64,000 nucleotides of DNA from Cupriavidus plantarum (GCF_905397285.1 NZ_CAJPUX010000001.1:930001-994000); one strand, 5' to 3'; counted from the first letter of the stretch, positions 36,471 through 45,930 are shown. A program made the numbers and translations. The notes: a model not told the origin generated them from the letters alone.

Positions 36471-36947
36471 CTAGTTCGATGGCATGTCCCGCGTCCGCGG
36501 GATCGCGCGATGCGGCTTGAGCAGACGGTCCGGCTCGGCGGTCTCGATGCGCGGCGCGGCGCGCAGCACCGTCACGGCCTGGTCGAGCGTGGCATCGGGC
36601 GACTTGCTGATGGCCGTCACGAGCCACACGCCGCCCGACATCGGCCGCTTGACCAGATAGCGGTACGGCCCCGCGATGCCCGCGAGCAGCTTGCCCGCAT
36701 CCTCGGACACGATAACCTCCGGGGGCGTGAAGCGGACCATGATGTCGCCGATGGCGCGATCGTCGGTAATGCTGCCGGGCGGCGGCGCGTAGGAACGCGA
36801 CTCCGACGCGCAACCGGACATCGCGGCCAGGCAGGCCACGGCGGCGGCCGCGACCATCGTGCTCAGCATGGCGCGGCGCATCGGACGCGCCTGCCGGCGG
36901 TCCGACGTTTTCCAGACAGGGCGGCCTTGCGGCTTGCCATGGGTCAT
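36471..36947 (-). CDS. small lipoprotein resembling the S8 protease propeptide
   Basis: 158 residues from ATG 36947, with AGGAG nine bases upstream. Twin-basic N-terminus, hydrophobic signal and lipobox (MSGC, Cys46). The mature part (about 66-147) aligns by eye with the propeptide of the neighbouring protease: IMVRF / YIVRW, YLVKRPMSGG / LAVKRKMGG, and LRAAPRIETAEPDRLLKPHR / LRKDPRIADAVPDRWLRVHD, the last with 11 of 20 identical. Subtilase propeptides fold as I9 inhibitor/chaperone domains, so this may be a stand-alone inhibitor or folding helper for the protease 115 bases downstream. Function is inference; the gene and lipobox are clear. Confidence 0.82.
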   Translation of the reverse strand: MTHGKPQGRPVWKTSDRRQARPMRRAMLSTMVAAAAVACLAAMSGCASESRSYAPPPGSITDDRAIGDIMVRFTPPEVIVSEDAGKLLAGIAGPYRYLVKRPMSGGVWLVTAISKSPDATLDQAVTVLRAAPRIETAEPDRLLKPHRAIPRTRDMPSN

Positions 36948-36993
36948 CTCGTGTCGCTCCTCGACCGGCGCATCGCCGCGCCGGCGGTAAAAG

Positions 36994-38748
36994 TTAAGCG
37001 CGCCGTGCGCGCCGGCCTTCCTTGTCGGCCTTCGTTCCCTTGCCTGCCGCATTGGCCGCCGGGCCGCCCCGCGCGCCTTGCGCGAGCATCTCCTCGGCAT
37101 GTTGCAGCGTGGTGGCAGTCACCGTGGCGCCGCCGAGCATGCGCGCGGTCTCGGCCACCCGGCCCTCGGCATCGAGCGGCCGGATGCGCGATCGCGTGAT
37201 CGGGCCGGCCTGCGCGCCATCGTCGACCGTCTCCTTGCTGACCAGCAGATGCGTGCCCGCCTGCGCGGCCACCTGCGGCAGATGGGTGACGCACAGCACC
37301 TGCCGCGCGCGCCCGAGTTCCTGCAGCCGGCGTCCGACCACTTCGGCCACCGCGCCGCCGATGCCGGTATCCACCTCGTCGAAGATCAGCGTCGGCGTGG
37401 GCGCGGCTTCGCTCGTGATCACCGAGATCGCGAGGCTGATCCGGGCCAGTTCGCCGCCCGACGCCACGCGCGCGAGCGGGCGCGCGGTCACGCCCGCGTG
37501 GCCGGCGACGAGGAATTCCACCTGCTCCAGCCCGTAGCTCTGGCCGTCTTCGAGCGGGTGCAGTGCCACCGAGAACGCGCCGCCGGCCATCGAGAGCCCC
37601 TGCATGGCGTCGGTGACCGCCGCGGACAGCGCCTCGGCGGCTACCTTGCGCGCGGCCGACAGATGCTGCGCGAGCGTCAGGTAGGCGCCCCGCGCCGCCG
37701 TCTCGCGCGCGACGATCTTGTTGATGTCCTGCGCGGACTGGAGGTCGTCGAGTTGCTGGCGGCGCGCGAGCAGCTCGTCGGGCAGTTGCTCGGGGGGCAG
37801 CCGGTACTTCCGCGCGGTCGTGTGAATCGCCTGCATGCGCGCTTCCACGGCCTGGAGCCGCTCGGGGTCGAGTTCCACGCGATCGACGTAACGCGAGAGC
37901 GAGTGCGCGGCTTCCTCGGCCTGCACCTGGGCGGGTTCGAGCGCCGCCAGCACGTCGTTCAGCGCGGGATCGAGGTCGGCGAGCTGACGGATCTTCTGCA
38001 CGAGGCTGTTGAGCGCCGACAGTACCGAGCCATCGGCCTCGTGCAGCGCGTCGAGCGCCGCGCGGCTGCCGTCGATCAGGCTGGCCGCGTGCGACAGCCG
38101 GTTGTATTCGGTCTGGATCTCGTCCCACTCGCCCGGTTGCGGCGCGAGCTTCTCCAGTTCGCCCACCTGCCATTCGAGCCGCTCGCGCTCCAGCTGCATC
38201 TCGCGCGACTGCTGCTCGACCGCCTCGCGCTGCTTCACGCAGGCGCGCCATGCGCGCCACGCCTCGGCCACCGCGGCGGTCTGCAGCGTCAGGCCCGCAT
38301 GGGCGTCGAACAGCAGGCGTTGCGCGTCGGGCCGCAGCAGTTGCTGATGCGCGTGCTGGCCATGGATATCGACGAGCTGGTCGCCCACCTCGCGCAATTG
38401 CGCGAGCGTCGCCGCGGCGCCGTTGATAAAGGCCTTGCCGCGCCCGCTCGCATCGACGGTCCGGCGCAGCAGCACCTCGCTGTTGCCGTCGTCGGCGCCG
38501 AGCTCGCGCTCCGCCAGCCACGCGTCGAGCGCGGGATGGGTGCCAAAGGTCGCGCTGATGCTCGCGCGCGCGGCGCCTTCGCGCACCACGCCGGCATCGG
38601 CCCGCTCGCCAAGCACGAGCGCGAGCGCATCGATCAGGATCGACTTGCCGGCGCCGGTTTCCCCGGTGAACACGGTGAAACCGGCGGAGAAGTCGAGGTC
38701 GAGCGTATCGACGATGACGAAGTCGCGGATGGACAGGCTGCGCAGCAT
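36994..38748 (-). CDS. recN: DNA repair protein RecN
   Basis: 584 residues. SMC-like ATPase in double-strand break repair. Seen: Walker A GETGAGKS in TVFTGETGAGKSILIDAL near the N-terminus, two long helical arms between, the signature RVASGGELARISLA and Walker B LIFDEVDTGIGG. The C-terminus is unusually basic and ends in KGRRARRA. No LexA-like box was seen upstream. Lies between nadK and the small lipoprotein gene, all on the minus strand. Confidence 0.96.
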   Translation of the reverse strand: MLRSLSIRDFVIVDTLDLDFSAGFTVFTGETGAGKSILIDALALVLGERADAGVVREGAARASISATFGTHPALDAWLAERELGADDGNSEVLLRRTVDASGRGKAFINGAAATLAQLREVGDQLVDIHGQHAHQQLLRPDAQRLLFDAHAGLTLQTAAVAEAWRAWRACVKQREAVEQQSREMQLERERLEWQVGELEKLAPQPGEWDEIQTEYNRLSHAASLIDGSRAALDALHEADGSVLSALNSLVQKIRQLADLDPALNDVLAALEPAQVQAEEAAHSLSRYVDRVELDPERLQAVEARMQAIHTTARKYRLPPEQLPDELLARRQQLDDLQSAQDINKIVARETAARGAYLTLAQHLSAARKVAAEALSAAVTDAMQGLSMAGGAFSVALHPLEDGQSYGLEQVEFLVAGHAGVTARPLARVASGGELARISLAISVITSEAAPTPTLIFDEVDTGIGGAVAEVVGRRLQELGRARQVLCVTHLPQVAAQAGTHLLVSKETVDDGAQAGPITRSRIRPLDAEGRVAETARMLGGATVTATTLQHAEEMLAQGARGGPAANAAGKGTKADKEGRRARRA

Positions 38749-38865
38749 CGTGAGCGGTGGGCGGGAGAGGTGGTTACGGTGCGGATAGGGGGGGAGGGTG
38801 GCCCGCGGCGTGCCCGGCGTGCGTCGGCATGCGTCGGGTTCGTCGGAGGCAGGCCCTTTGTCAGA

Positions 38866-39783
38866 TCAAAGCCGATTGTCCTCGGTAGGGTATTCGTGCC
38901 AATGTAGCTTCTTGCGCAGCGTGGCGTAGTAGTTGTAGCCGACCGGATGCAGCAGCTGCACGGCCTTCGCGGCGCGGCGGACGACGATGCGGTCGCCCGG
39001 CAGCAGCGACGTCAGGGACTGCATGTCGAAATTCACACTGGCATCGCGCGCGGTCGCCACCTCGATGGTCACCTCCGCGTCGTGCGGCAGCACGATCGGG
39101 CGGTTCGACAACGCATGCGGCGCGATGGGCACGAGCACCAGCCCGGAGAGCGTAGGATGCAGGATCGGACCGCCGGCGGACAGCGCATACGCGGTGGAGC
39201 CCGTCGGCGTGGACACGATCAGGCCGTCCGAACGCTGGTTGTACATATGGTAGCCATCCACCGACACCGCGAGTTCGACCATGCCCGAGATGCCCGAACG
39301 GTTCACCACCACGTCGTTGAGCGCCAGCGCGGTGAAGATGATCTCGTCGTCGCGGATCACCCGGGACTCGAGCAGCATGCGGGTCTCGGCCTCGTAATGG
39401 CCGGACAGCATGGCGGGCAGCACGGTGGTGACGTCGTCGAGCGGAATGTCGGTCATGAAGCCGAGCCGCCCGTGGTTGACGCCGATCAGCGGCACGCCGG
39501 CGCCGGCCAGCTGCCGCGCGATGCCCAGCAGCGTGCCGTCGCCGCCGAGGACCACGGCCACGTCGGCGGTGCGGGCGATTTCCTCGGGCGTCAGCGCGGG
39601 ATACCCGGTCAGACCCGTGGCCTGCGCGGTCTCGCGCTCGAACACCACGTCCTGGCCGATGCGCGACACGCACGACGCGATCTCCTCCAGCGGGCCTTCG
39701 ATCCCGGCGGTGGAATGGCGGCCCACGAGGGCGATGGTCTTGAACGGCGCGCGCGGCGCGCTGGCTTTGGGCGGTACGGACAT
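38866..39783 (-). CDS. nadK: NAD kinase
   Basis: 305 residues from ATG 39783. Makes NADP from NAD using ATP or polyphosphate. Seen: [20 protein letters not shown] at the start, the signature [27 protein letters not shown], and [16 protein letters not shown] with the NAD site. Divergent from hrcA, 101 bases apart, as is usual in Burkholderiaceae. recN follows 117 bases downstream. Confidence 0.96.
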   Translation of the reverse strand: MSVPPKASAPRAPFKTIALVGRHSTAGIEGPLEEIASCVSRIGQDVVFERETAQATGLTGYPALTPEEIARTADVAVVLGGDGTLLGIARQLAGAGVPLIGVNHGRLGFMTDIPLDDVTTVLPAMLSGHYEAETRMLLESRVIRDDEIIFTALALNDVVVNRSGISGMVELAVSVDGYHMYNQRSDGLIVSTPTGSTAYALSAGGPILHPTLSGLVLVPIAPHALSNRPIVLPHDAEVTIEVATARDASVNFDMQSLTSLLPGDRIVVRRAAKAVQLLHPVGYNYYATLRKKLHWHEYPTEDNRL

Positions 39784-39884
39784 GGCGGGATTAGACCATA
39801 CCGATATGACCGTTGTCAGCAGCCGCTCCGGGGGATGGCGCAAGCCCGCCCAGAGCCGGAAAACTTGATTAGAATCTGGGCATT

Positions 39885-40931
39885 ATGGACGAACGTTCGA
39901 AAACCCTACTGAAGACGCTGATCGAGCGGTATATCGCCGAGGGACAGCCCGTGGGCTCGCGGACGCTGTCCAAGTACTCGGGGCTCGACCTGTCGCCCGC
40001 GACGATCCGCAACGTGATGTCCGATCTCGAGGAGATGGGCTTCATCGCCAGTCCGCATACGTCCGCGGGCCGGATTCCCACGCCGCGCGGCTACCGGCTG
40101 TTCGTGGATTCGATGCTGACCGCGCGGCCGCTGGACCGTGGCCCCGAACTCGCGGCGCAGCTCGCCGATCTGGCCGGGCAGATCCAGGGCCAGCTGGCGG
40201 GCCCCCAGCAGACGCCGCAGCGGATGATCACCACGGCCGCGCACACGCTGTCGAACCTGTCGCGGTTCGCGGGCGTGGTCATGACGCCGCGGCGCGCCCA
40301 GTCGTTCCGGCAGGTCGAATTCATGCGGCTGTCCGAAAAGCGCATCCTGCTGATCATCGTCAGTCCGGAGGGGGATGTCCAGAATAGGATCATTCAGACC
40401 GAACGCCCCTATACACCGGCCCAGCTGATCGAGGCCGCGAACTACTTCAACACGCATTACACGGGCATGAGCTTCGACGCCGTGCGCGACCACATGCGCG
40501 TGGAACTGCAGGATCTGCGGCGCGACATGTCGTCGCTGATGCAGGCCGCGGTGGAGGCGGGCAGCAGCGCCATGGCTGAAGACGACGATCAGGTCTTCAT
40601 CTCGGGCGAGCGCAAGCTGCTGGAGGTGGAAGACCTCGCCTCGAGCATGGACAAGCTGCGCCGGCTGTTCGACGTGTTCGAGCACAAGACCAACCTGCTT
40701 CAGCTGCTCGACGTGTCCAGCCACGCGCAGGGCGTGCAGATCTTCATTGGCGGGGAGAGCCAGCTCGTGCCCATCGAGGACATGGCGGTGATCACCGCGC
40801 CGTACGAGGTCGACGGCCAGATCGTCGGCACGCTAGGCGTGATCGGCCCCACGCGCATGGCCTACGAGCGCGTGATTCCCATCGTCGATATCACCGCGCG
40901 GCTGCTCTCCAGCGCGCTGAGCCAGAACTGA
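39885..40931 (+). CDS. hrcA: heat-inducible transcription repressor HrcA
   Basis: 348 residues. Represses groESL and dnaK-type heat-shock operons by binding CIRCE elements. Seen: the winged-helix N-terminus with [20 protein letters not shown] and [17 protein letters not shown], the [18 protein letters not shown] block, and the C-terminal dimer region VQIFIGGES and [15 protein letters not shown]. No CIRCE sequence was seen near it. A possible -10 TAGAAT lies at 39870-39875. Confidence 0.97.
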   Translation: MDERSKTLLKTLIERYIAEGQPVGSRTLSKYSGLDLSPATIRNVMSDLEEMGFIASPHTSAGRIPTPRGYRLFVDSMLTARPLDRGPELAAQLADLAGQIQGQLAGPQQTPQRMITTAAHTLSNLSRFAGVVMTPRRAQSFRQVEFMRLSEKRILLIIVSPEGDVQNRIIQTERPYTPAQLIEAANYFNTHYTGMSFDAVRDHMRVELQDLRRDMSSLMQAAVEAGSSAMAEDDDQVFISGERKLLEVEDLASSMDKLRRLFDVFEHKTNLLQLLDVSSHAQGVQIFIGGESQLVPIEDMAVITAPYEVDGQIVGTLGVIGPTRMAYERVIPIVDITARLLSSALSQN

Positions 40932-40980
40932 ACCGCGCCGGCCGCGCGGCCGCATGGCCCGCGGCGCCTACGGGAACTCT

Positions 40981-42096
40981 ATGACGTTTGCACCGGAACC
41001 GACTTACCAGCATGGGCAGGCCCCGCGCACCGCGATCCTGCTGATCAACCTGGGCACACCCGATGCCCCCACGCCAAAGGCGGTCGGCCGCTATCTGGCG
41101 CAATTCCTCGGCGACCCCCGCGTGGTCGAAATTCCCCGGGCCGCGTGGCTGCCGATCCTCCACGGCGTGATCCTGCCGATCCGCTCGCGCGCGTCGGCCA
41201 TGAAGTACGAATCGATCTGGCTGCGGGAAGCCCACATGACGGGCTCGCCGCTGCTCGTCTACACCGAACGGCAGGCCCACGCGCTCCAGCAGCTGATGAT
41301 CCAGCAGGGCCACGACGTCACGGTCGCCTGCGCGATGCGCTACGGCAATCCGTCGATCGGCTCTGTGCTGGAGGCCCTGCGCCGTCAGGGTACCGAACGG
41401 ATCCTCGTGCTGCCGCTGTATCCGCAGTTCTCTGGCACGACCACCGCCACGGCGTTCGACGAGCTGTTCCGCGTACTCGGCCAGTGGCGCAATCAGCCCG
41501 AACTGCGGCTCGTGAAGCATTTTCACGATCATCCGGCCTATATCTCCGCGCTGCACCAGCAGGTGGGCGCATACTGGGCGCAGCACGGCGCGCCGGATTT
41601 CGCGCGCGGTGACAAGCTCATTCTGTCGTTCCACGGTCTGCCGCGACGGCTGCTCGACCTTGGCGACCCGTATCACTGCGAGTGCCTGAAGACTGGCCGG
41701 CTGCTGGGCGAGGCGCTAGGACTGCAGCCGGGGCAGTATCAGGTCACGTTCCAGTCGCGCTTCGGCAAGGCCGAGTGGCTGCAGCCCTATACCGCGCCGA
41801 CGCTCACCGAGCTTGGCCGCGTCGGCACCGCGCGCGTCGATGTGTTCTGCCCGGGATTCCCGGCCGACTGCATCGAGACGCTGGAAGAAATCGCGATGGA
41901 GGGACAGTCCGAGTTCCGCGTGGCGGGCGGCAAGGATTTTCACTTCATCCCTTGTATGAACGACGCGCAGCCATGGATTGCGGGGCTGGCCGAGATCGCG
42001 CTGCAGCATCTGCAGGGTTGGCCGCTGCGCGCGCCGCATCCTCATGAACTGGACGCGCGCCGGGCGCGCGCGCAGACGCGGGGGGCGGCAGCCTGA
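40981..42096 (+). CDS. hemH: ferrochelatase
   Basis: 371 residues. Inserts ferrous iron into protoporphyrin IX, the last step of haem synthesis. Seen: [40 protein letters not shown], the catalytic His in [38 protein letters not shown] and the conserved [17 protein letters not shown]. The start at 40981 is preferred to an in-frame ATG at 40954 because it matches family length. Followed after 11 bases by hslR. Confidence 0.96.
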   Translation: MTFAPEPTYQHGQAPRTAILLINLGTPDAPTPKAVGRYLAQFLGDPRVVEIPRAAWLPILHGVILPIRSRASAMKYESIWLREAHMTGSPLLVYTERQAHALQQLMIQQGHDVTVACAMRYGNPSIGSVLEALRRQGTERILVLPLYPQFSGTTTATAFDELFRVLGQWRNQPELRLVKHFHDHPAYISALHQQVGAYWAQHGAPDFARGDKLILSFHGLPRRLLDLGDPYHCECLKTGRLLGEALGLQPGQYQVTFQSRFGKAEWLQPYTAPTLTELGRVGTARVDVFCPGFPADCIETLEEIAMEGQSEFRVAGGKDFHFIPCMNDAQPWIAGLAEIALQHLQGWPLRAPHPHELDARRARAQTRGAAA

Positions 42097-42107
42097 GGGG
42101 TACGAAC

Positions 42108-42503
42108 ATGAATGTGGATTTCGAACCCGATGCGCGACTGCGCATCGACAAGTGGCTCTGGTGCGCGCGGTTCTTCAAGACGCGCTCGCTGGCGGCAGAA
42201 GCCGTGGACCGGGGCCGCGTCGAGGTCAATGGCCAGGCGGTGAAGAATTCGCGCGAGGTCAAGCCGGGCGACACGATCGTCATCGAGGCCTACCAGCAGC
42301 GCTGGGAAATCGTGGTGAAAGGTATCGCCGCAGCCCGCGGGCCGGCGCCGGTCGCGCAGACGCTATACGAGGAGACGCCGGCCAGCGTGGCAAAGCGGGA
42401 GCAGGACGCCGAGCGGCGCCGGTATCAGAACGAGCCGACCGCGCAACTGCAGGGCCGGCCGACCAAGCGGGACCGCCGCCGGATCGACGACTTTAGGCAC
42501 TGA
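42108..42503 (+). CDS. hslR: ribosome-associated heat shock protein Hsp15 (S4 domain)
   Basis: 131 residues. Hsp15 binds free 50S subunits carrying nascent chains and helps recycle them. Seen: the S4 RNA-binding domain LRIDKWLWCARFFKTRSLA, GRVEVNGQAVKNSREVKPGD, then a basic C-terminal tail (GRPTKRDRRRIDDFR). Its GAGGGG ribosome-binding site overlaps the hemH stop codon, so the two are coupled. Confidence 0.94.
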   Translation: MNVDFEPDARLRIDKWLWCARFFKTRSLAAEAVDRGRVEVNGQAVKNSREVKPGDTIVIEAYQQRWEIVVKGIAAARGPAPVAQTLYEETPASVAKREQDAERRRYQNEPTAQLQGRPTKRDRRRIDDFRH

Positions 42504-42532
42504 AAGTCGAACGCCCGACATCGGACGCTCGG

Positions 42533-42688
42533 TCATCGGACGTAGTGGACCAGGTAGTGTTTGAAGACGGCTTTGCCGCTCCCGTATTCGGTTTCCCGCG
42601 GAGTAAAGGCGCCGGAGACGCAGATGAACACCGTCATCAGCGCCAGTGCGGCCACCAGGCAGAACGTCACCACAGGCATCTTATGCAT
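42533..42688 (-). CDS. 51-residue predicted membrane peptide
   Basis: Starts with MHKMPVVTFCLVAALALM, one membrane segment (about residues 5-25), then an outside tail of about 25 residues with ETEYGSGKAVFKHYLVHYVR. A good ribosome-binding site (AGAAGG, six bases before ATG 42688) supports the short start; the frame stays open upstream to 42814. Lies antisense between hslR and grpE. No family recognised. Confidence 0.6.
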   Translation of the reverse strand: MHKMPVVTFCLVAALALMTVFICVSGAFTPRETEYGSGKAVFKHYLVHYVR

Positions 42689-42880
42689 GGCAAACCTTCT
42701 GAAGTCGGCAGTGGGACGATCCCCATGATCCCCATAGCGATTCACCTCTACCTCCCGCATCATTTTTGTCATTTTTTCACCATGAATAGTAGTGTGTGCG
42801 CCGCAGCAAGGCAATGACGTCCCGGTGACGATTCGCCTGCGTTTGTAACGGCTTGTTTCGAAGGATCCGAACCGGCACCT

Positions 42881-42908
42881 CTTGAAAAACCGCCGGGCGC
42901 CGCCAACT
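42881..42908 (+). promoter_or_regulatory. sigma32-type heat-shock promoter candidate for grpE
   Basis: A perfect -35 CTTGAAA (42881-42887) is followed after 13 bases by CGCCAACT (42901-42908), a partial match to the heat-shock -10 CCCCATNT. It lies 54 bases before the grpE ATG, a fitting place for a chaperone gene. Confidence 0.5.
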
Positions 42909-42961
42909 GCGCGCTACACTTGCCGACTCTCAAAGCCTTTTTTGCATACAGATTGAACGAC

Positions 42962-43510
42962 ATGGAAGAACAGAATCAGACGCCATCTCCCGCTGCCGCA
43001 GACGACGCACAAGCCGCGCCCGGCGTACAGCAAGCCGGCGGTGACGACCTGGTCGCGCAACTGACGCAACAGGTCGCCGACCTCGAAGCCAAGGCCAAGG
43101 AGCATTACGACATGTTCCTGCGCGCCACCGCGGAAGGCGAGAACATCCGCCGGCGCGCCCAGGAGGACGTCGCCAAGGCCCACAAGTTCGCGATCGAGAA
43201 CTTCGCGGACAACCTGCTGCCGGTCATGGACAGCCTCCAGGCCGCGCTCGCCGACAACACGAACGATCTCGCCAAGCTGCGCGAGGGCGTGCAACTGACC
43301 GCGCGTCAGCTCGCCAGCGCCTTCGAGCGCGGCAAGATCGTCGAACTGAACCCGGTAGGCGAGAAGTTCGACCCGCATCGCCACCAGGCCATTTCGATGG
43401 TGCCGTCCGAGCAGGAGCCGAACACCGTCGTCAACGTGCTGCAGCGCGGCTACCTGATTGCCGACCGCGTCCTGCGTCCGGCACTCGTGACCGTCTCGGC
43501 GCCGCGCTGA
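42962..43510 (+). CDS. grpE: nucleotide exchange factor GrpE
   Basis: 182 residues from ATG 42962. Releases ADP from DnaK. Seen: acidic, Ala/Pro/Gln-rich N-terminus, long helix ([29 protein letters not shown], residues about 41-69), [18 protein letters not shown], and the beta-wing [18 protein letters not shown] with [26 protein letters not shown]. An intrinsic terminator follows at once, and no dnaK or dnaJ gene comes next, unlike the usual grpE-dnaK-dnaJ order. Confidence 0.96.
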   Translation: MEEQNQTPSPAAADDAQAAPGVQQAGGDDLVAQLTQQVADLEAKAKEHYDMFLRATAEGENIRRRAQEDVAKAHKFAIENFADNLLPVMDSLQAALADNTNDLAKLREGVQLTARQLASAFERGKIVELNPVGEKFDPHRHQAISMVPSEQEPNTVVNVLQRGYLIADRVLRPALVTVSAPR

Positions 43511-43535
43511 GGCCGTCTCTCCCAGTCAGCCGTCA

Positions 43536-43574
43536 CGAACGCCCGGTGCCCTTGGCCCGGGCGTTCGGCTTTTC
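43536..43574 (+). terminator. intrinsic terminator after grpE
   Basis: Perfect 11-bp stem CGAACGCCCGG (43536-43546) with CCGGGCGTTCG (43557-43567), then GCTTTTC. It lies between grpE and the thioredoxin-like gene and may partly separate their expression. Confidence 0.75.
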
Positions 43575-43584
43575 AGGAGTCCCC

Positions 43585-44043
43585 ATGACAGAACCGACCG
43601 AATCCACTGAACCGGCCGAAGCGGGCGACACGAATGCACCGGCATCGCCCACGCCGCCGCATCTCGACCACCGCGCCTTCGAAGCCTTCGGCATGCGCGA
43701 GGTCGATGGCGCGACCATCGACGCCGCCATCGCCGAAGCCGGCGACGACCTCGTCTGCGTCTTCTTCTGGGGCGTGGACTGCTTCAATTGCGAGATGGCC
43801 AAGAAGGCGATGCTCGCCAATCCCGACCCGATCCGCGCGCTCAACGTGCACTGGCTCCATGCCAACGTCTACGCGCATCCGGAACTCGGCCGCCGATTCG
43901 GGCTGCACGGCATTCCGGTCTTCATGTTCTTCCACAAGGGCAAGAAGCTCGGCCGCGCCACCGGCTGGCATGGTCACGGCCAGTTCGCGGCGGCTGTCGG
44001 CAACGCGCGCCTCAAGGCCGGTGGGAAGCCGCTGGCCGGCTAA
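43585..44043 (+). CDS. thioredoxin-fold protein with CFNC site
   Basis: 152 residues from ATG 43585, with a CAGGAG site. After a Pro/Thr/Glu-rich first 30 residues comes a thioredoxin fold: FFWGVDCFNCEMAKKAM with Cys66 and Cys69 (CFNC instead of CGPC, displaced so that W-G-V-D precedes the first Cys), then the cis-Pro loop HGIPVFMFFHKGKKLGRATG. No signal peptide. Directly follows grpE. Probably a cytoplasmic reductase or co-chaperone-linked thioredoxin; substrate unknown. Confidence 0.88.
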   Translation: MTEPTESTEPAEAGDTNAPASPTPPHLDHRAFEAFGMREVDGATIDAAIAEAGDDLVCVFFWGVDCFNCEMAKKAMLANPDPIRALNVHWLHANVYAHPELGRRFGLHGIPVFMFFHKGKKLGRATGWHGHGQFAAAVGNARLKAGGKPLAG

Positions 44044-44049
44044 CCGGAC

Positions 44050-45369
44050 CTAGCGCGACAACGCGTACCCGATGCGGAACTGCCACGGCGACTTCTGGTT
44101 GTAATCGATCAGCGATTCGCCGTAGCCGTAGAACCAGCCCGCCATCAGGTAGCCCGCCGTGCCGGGCACGATCCGCGCGAGCGGATACGTCAGGGCGGCG
44201 TTCACGCTGCCGTATCCCTTGCGCGTGCCCTTGCGCAGCGTGGCGGCGACTTCCCACGAGTCGGGTTTCCCGTACGCGATATTGAGGTCCATGTAGCCGC
44301 GATAATGCGCAATGTCCTCGTTATCGCTCTTGCCCACGTACGCGTACAGCTTCGGCGCGACACGCCAGTGCCAGTCGGTCTGGTCGCCGAAGTACATCGT
44401 CGGGGTCACGAACAACGTATTGATGCCGCGCGAACTGTCGCCGCCGAGCCCGTTCGATTCATGCTCGAAGCCCGTCGCGACGGACAGCCGGCTGATGACG
44501 TTGTTGCGCACGCCCGTATCGGACAGGTAGTAATAGAGGCTCGGGCGATAGTTGGTATCGCGGAAAGGCCGCGATTCGCCGCTCAGGTCCCATAGCGAGA
44601 ACTGCGTGTAGCCGAAGTACAGGTTGTCGAGCACCGCCTTCGAGTTCGGGTCTTTGCCTTCGAAGATCCGGAACTTGAAGCTCAGCTGGAATTTGGCGTT
44701 TGCGCCGTCATGGCCGCCGAACATGATGTACATCGGCTCGTTGAACGAGAGCCGCTGTGCGTCGCGCAGGTCCGCGGGCGCGGGGCCGGCTTCGGGGGGC
44801 ACGGTCGCCACGGCCGTCTCCGGTGCCGCACCGGCCGGTGGCACTTCGGGCGCCGTGCCGTTCGGCGGCAGGGCCGCGGCGCCCGGGGTTGCGGCGACCG
44901 AAGCGGCGCCGGCCACCGGTGCCCGGTTCAGGCTCACGAGCACGGGCGCGGCATCGATGCCCGCCACGTCGAGCCGCACCTGCCCGCGCAGCGCGTCGGG
45001 CCACCGCGCGGTATAGCGGATCGTGCGGGTCTCGCCGTTCTTCAGTTGCAACACCGCCGGCCCCGATCCCACGCGCCGCGCCTCCACGCGGATCGGCGCG
45101 GTCATGTCGGCCGAGGCCGTCACTGCAAGCGTGGCGGGCACCTCGAAGCGGCGCGTCTCCGCGTCGCCGACCACCAGCAATGTGACCGTCAGCGGCTGCG
45201 TGCCATCGACCACGCGCGGCGGCTGCAGCAGCGTGACGGCGGCCTGCGCGGCAAACGGCATGGCAAGGAGGGCGGACGCGAGCGCGCCCGCGAAGGGGGC
45301 GCGCAGGGGCGGAAGGCGGTGCGGCAGGGCGCGGGCAGACGCGGCGCGGGCGGGCGCAATAGCGGTCAT
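44050..45369 (-). CDS. pldA: outer membrane phospholipase A with N-terminal extension
   Basis: 439 residues. Outer-membrane beta-barrel lipase. The catalytic set is visible: His303 and Ser305 in FEHESNG and Asn317 in SSRGIN, with the same spacing as E. coli PldA (His142, Ser144, Asn156). The barrel takes about residues 210-439 and ends in aromatic-rich WQFRIGYALSR. Before it lie a signal peptide (ending about residue 43), a beta-sandwich-like domain of about 110 residues and a Pro/Ala linker, which E. coli PldA lacks. Confidence 0.92.
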   Translation of the reverse strand: MTAIAPARAASARALPHRLPPLRAPFAGALASALLAMPFAAQAAVTLLQPPRVVDGTQPLTVTLLVVGDAETRRFEVPATLAVTASADMTAPIRVEARRVGSGPAVLQLKNGETRTIRYTARWPDALRGQVRLDVAGIDAAPVLVSLNRAPVAGAASVAATPGAAALPPNGTAPEVPPAGAAPETAVATVPPEAGPAPADLRDAQRLSFNEPMYIMFGGHDGANAKFQLSFKFRIFEGKDPNSKAVLDNLYFGYTQFSLWDLSGESRPFRDTNYRPSLYYYLSDTGVRNNVISRLSVATGFEHESNGLGGDSSRGINTLFVTPTMYFGDQTDWHWRVAPKLYAYVGKSDNEDIAHYRGYMDLNIAYGKPDSWEVAATLRKGTRKGYGSVNAALTYPLARIVPGTAGYLMAGWFYGYGESLIDYNQKSPWQFRIGYALSR

Positions 45370-45498
45370 GGGAACGGAGCATGGCGCGCCGGGATGGCGC
45401 GCGATGTGTCAGATTGGCGATGCCGCAAAGGCTAGCATGGCACCGGCAAATCACTTGTCAGTGTTTGTCGGAATCTGATCCCCGAGCCGCGAGCCGTA

Positions 45499-45930
45499 TC
45501 AGGCGCCTGCGCGACGCCTCACCGCATCGATATAAGCCTGCCCGTCGGGCGGCAGTCCCGTGCGTTGTGCGTTCCACAGCATTTCGCCCAGGCACTCCAT
45601 GACCTGATGCTGCGCCTCGTGCGGCGAGTCCAGCCGGCGCGCCAGCGCCTCATAGGCGCCCCGGATGCCCGGCGGCTGGTCGATCGAGATCTGCTCGGAA
45701 ATCGACAGATGCATCGACAGGTGGAGGAACGGGTTGGTCTGCCCGCGCTCGGGCGTGTACGCCTCCGCCAGCGCGCCTTCGGTGTCCGTCAGCAGTTGCT
45801 GATACTCGGGATGCTCGGCGATCCAGTCGGCGGCGATGGCCTCGAGCGGCGTCAGGACACTGCCCGCGATCTGCTTCTGCCAGGCATCGCAGAAGAACCG
45901 GCGGACTTCTTCTCGTGAGGGATTGAACAT
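45499..45930 (-). CDS. DUF1841 family protein
   Basis: 143 residues from ATG 45930; an ATG at 45942 would add four. Matches the DUF1841 pattern of betaproteobacteria: MFNPSREEVRRFFCDAWQK, the LSMHLSISEQISIDQPPGIR block (His-rich helix) and HEAQHQVMECLGEMLWNAQR. Helical, cytoplasmic, function unknown; the conserved His and Glu residues would suit metal binding. Divergent from the RutE-like gene. Confidence 0.88.
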   Translation of the reverse strand: MFNPSREEVRRFFCDAWQKQIAGSVLTPLEAIAADWIAEHPEYQQLLTDTEGALAEAYTPERGQTNPFLHLSMHLSISEQISIDQPPGIRGAYEALARRLDSPHEAQHQVMECLGEMLWNAQRTGLPPDGQAYIDAVRRRAGA

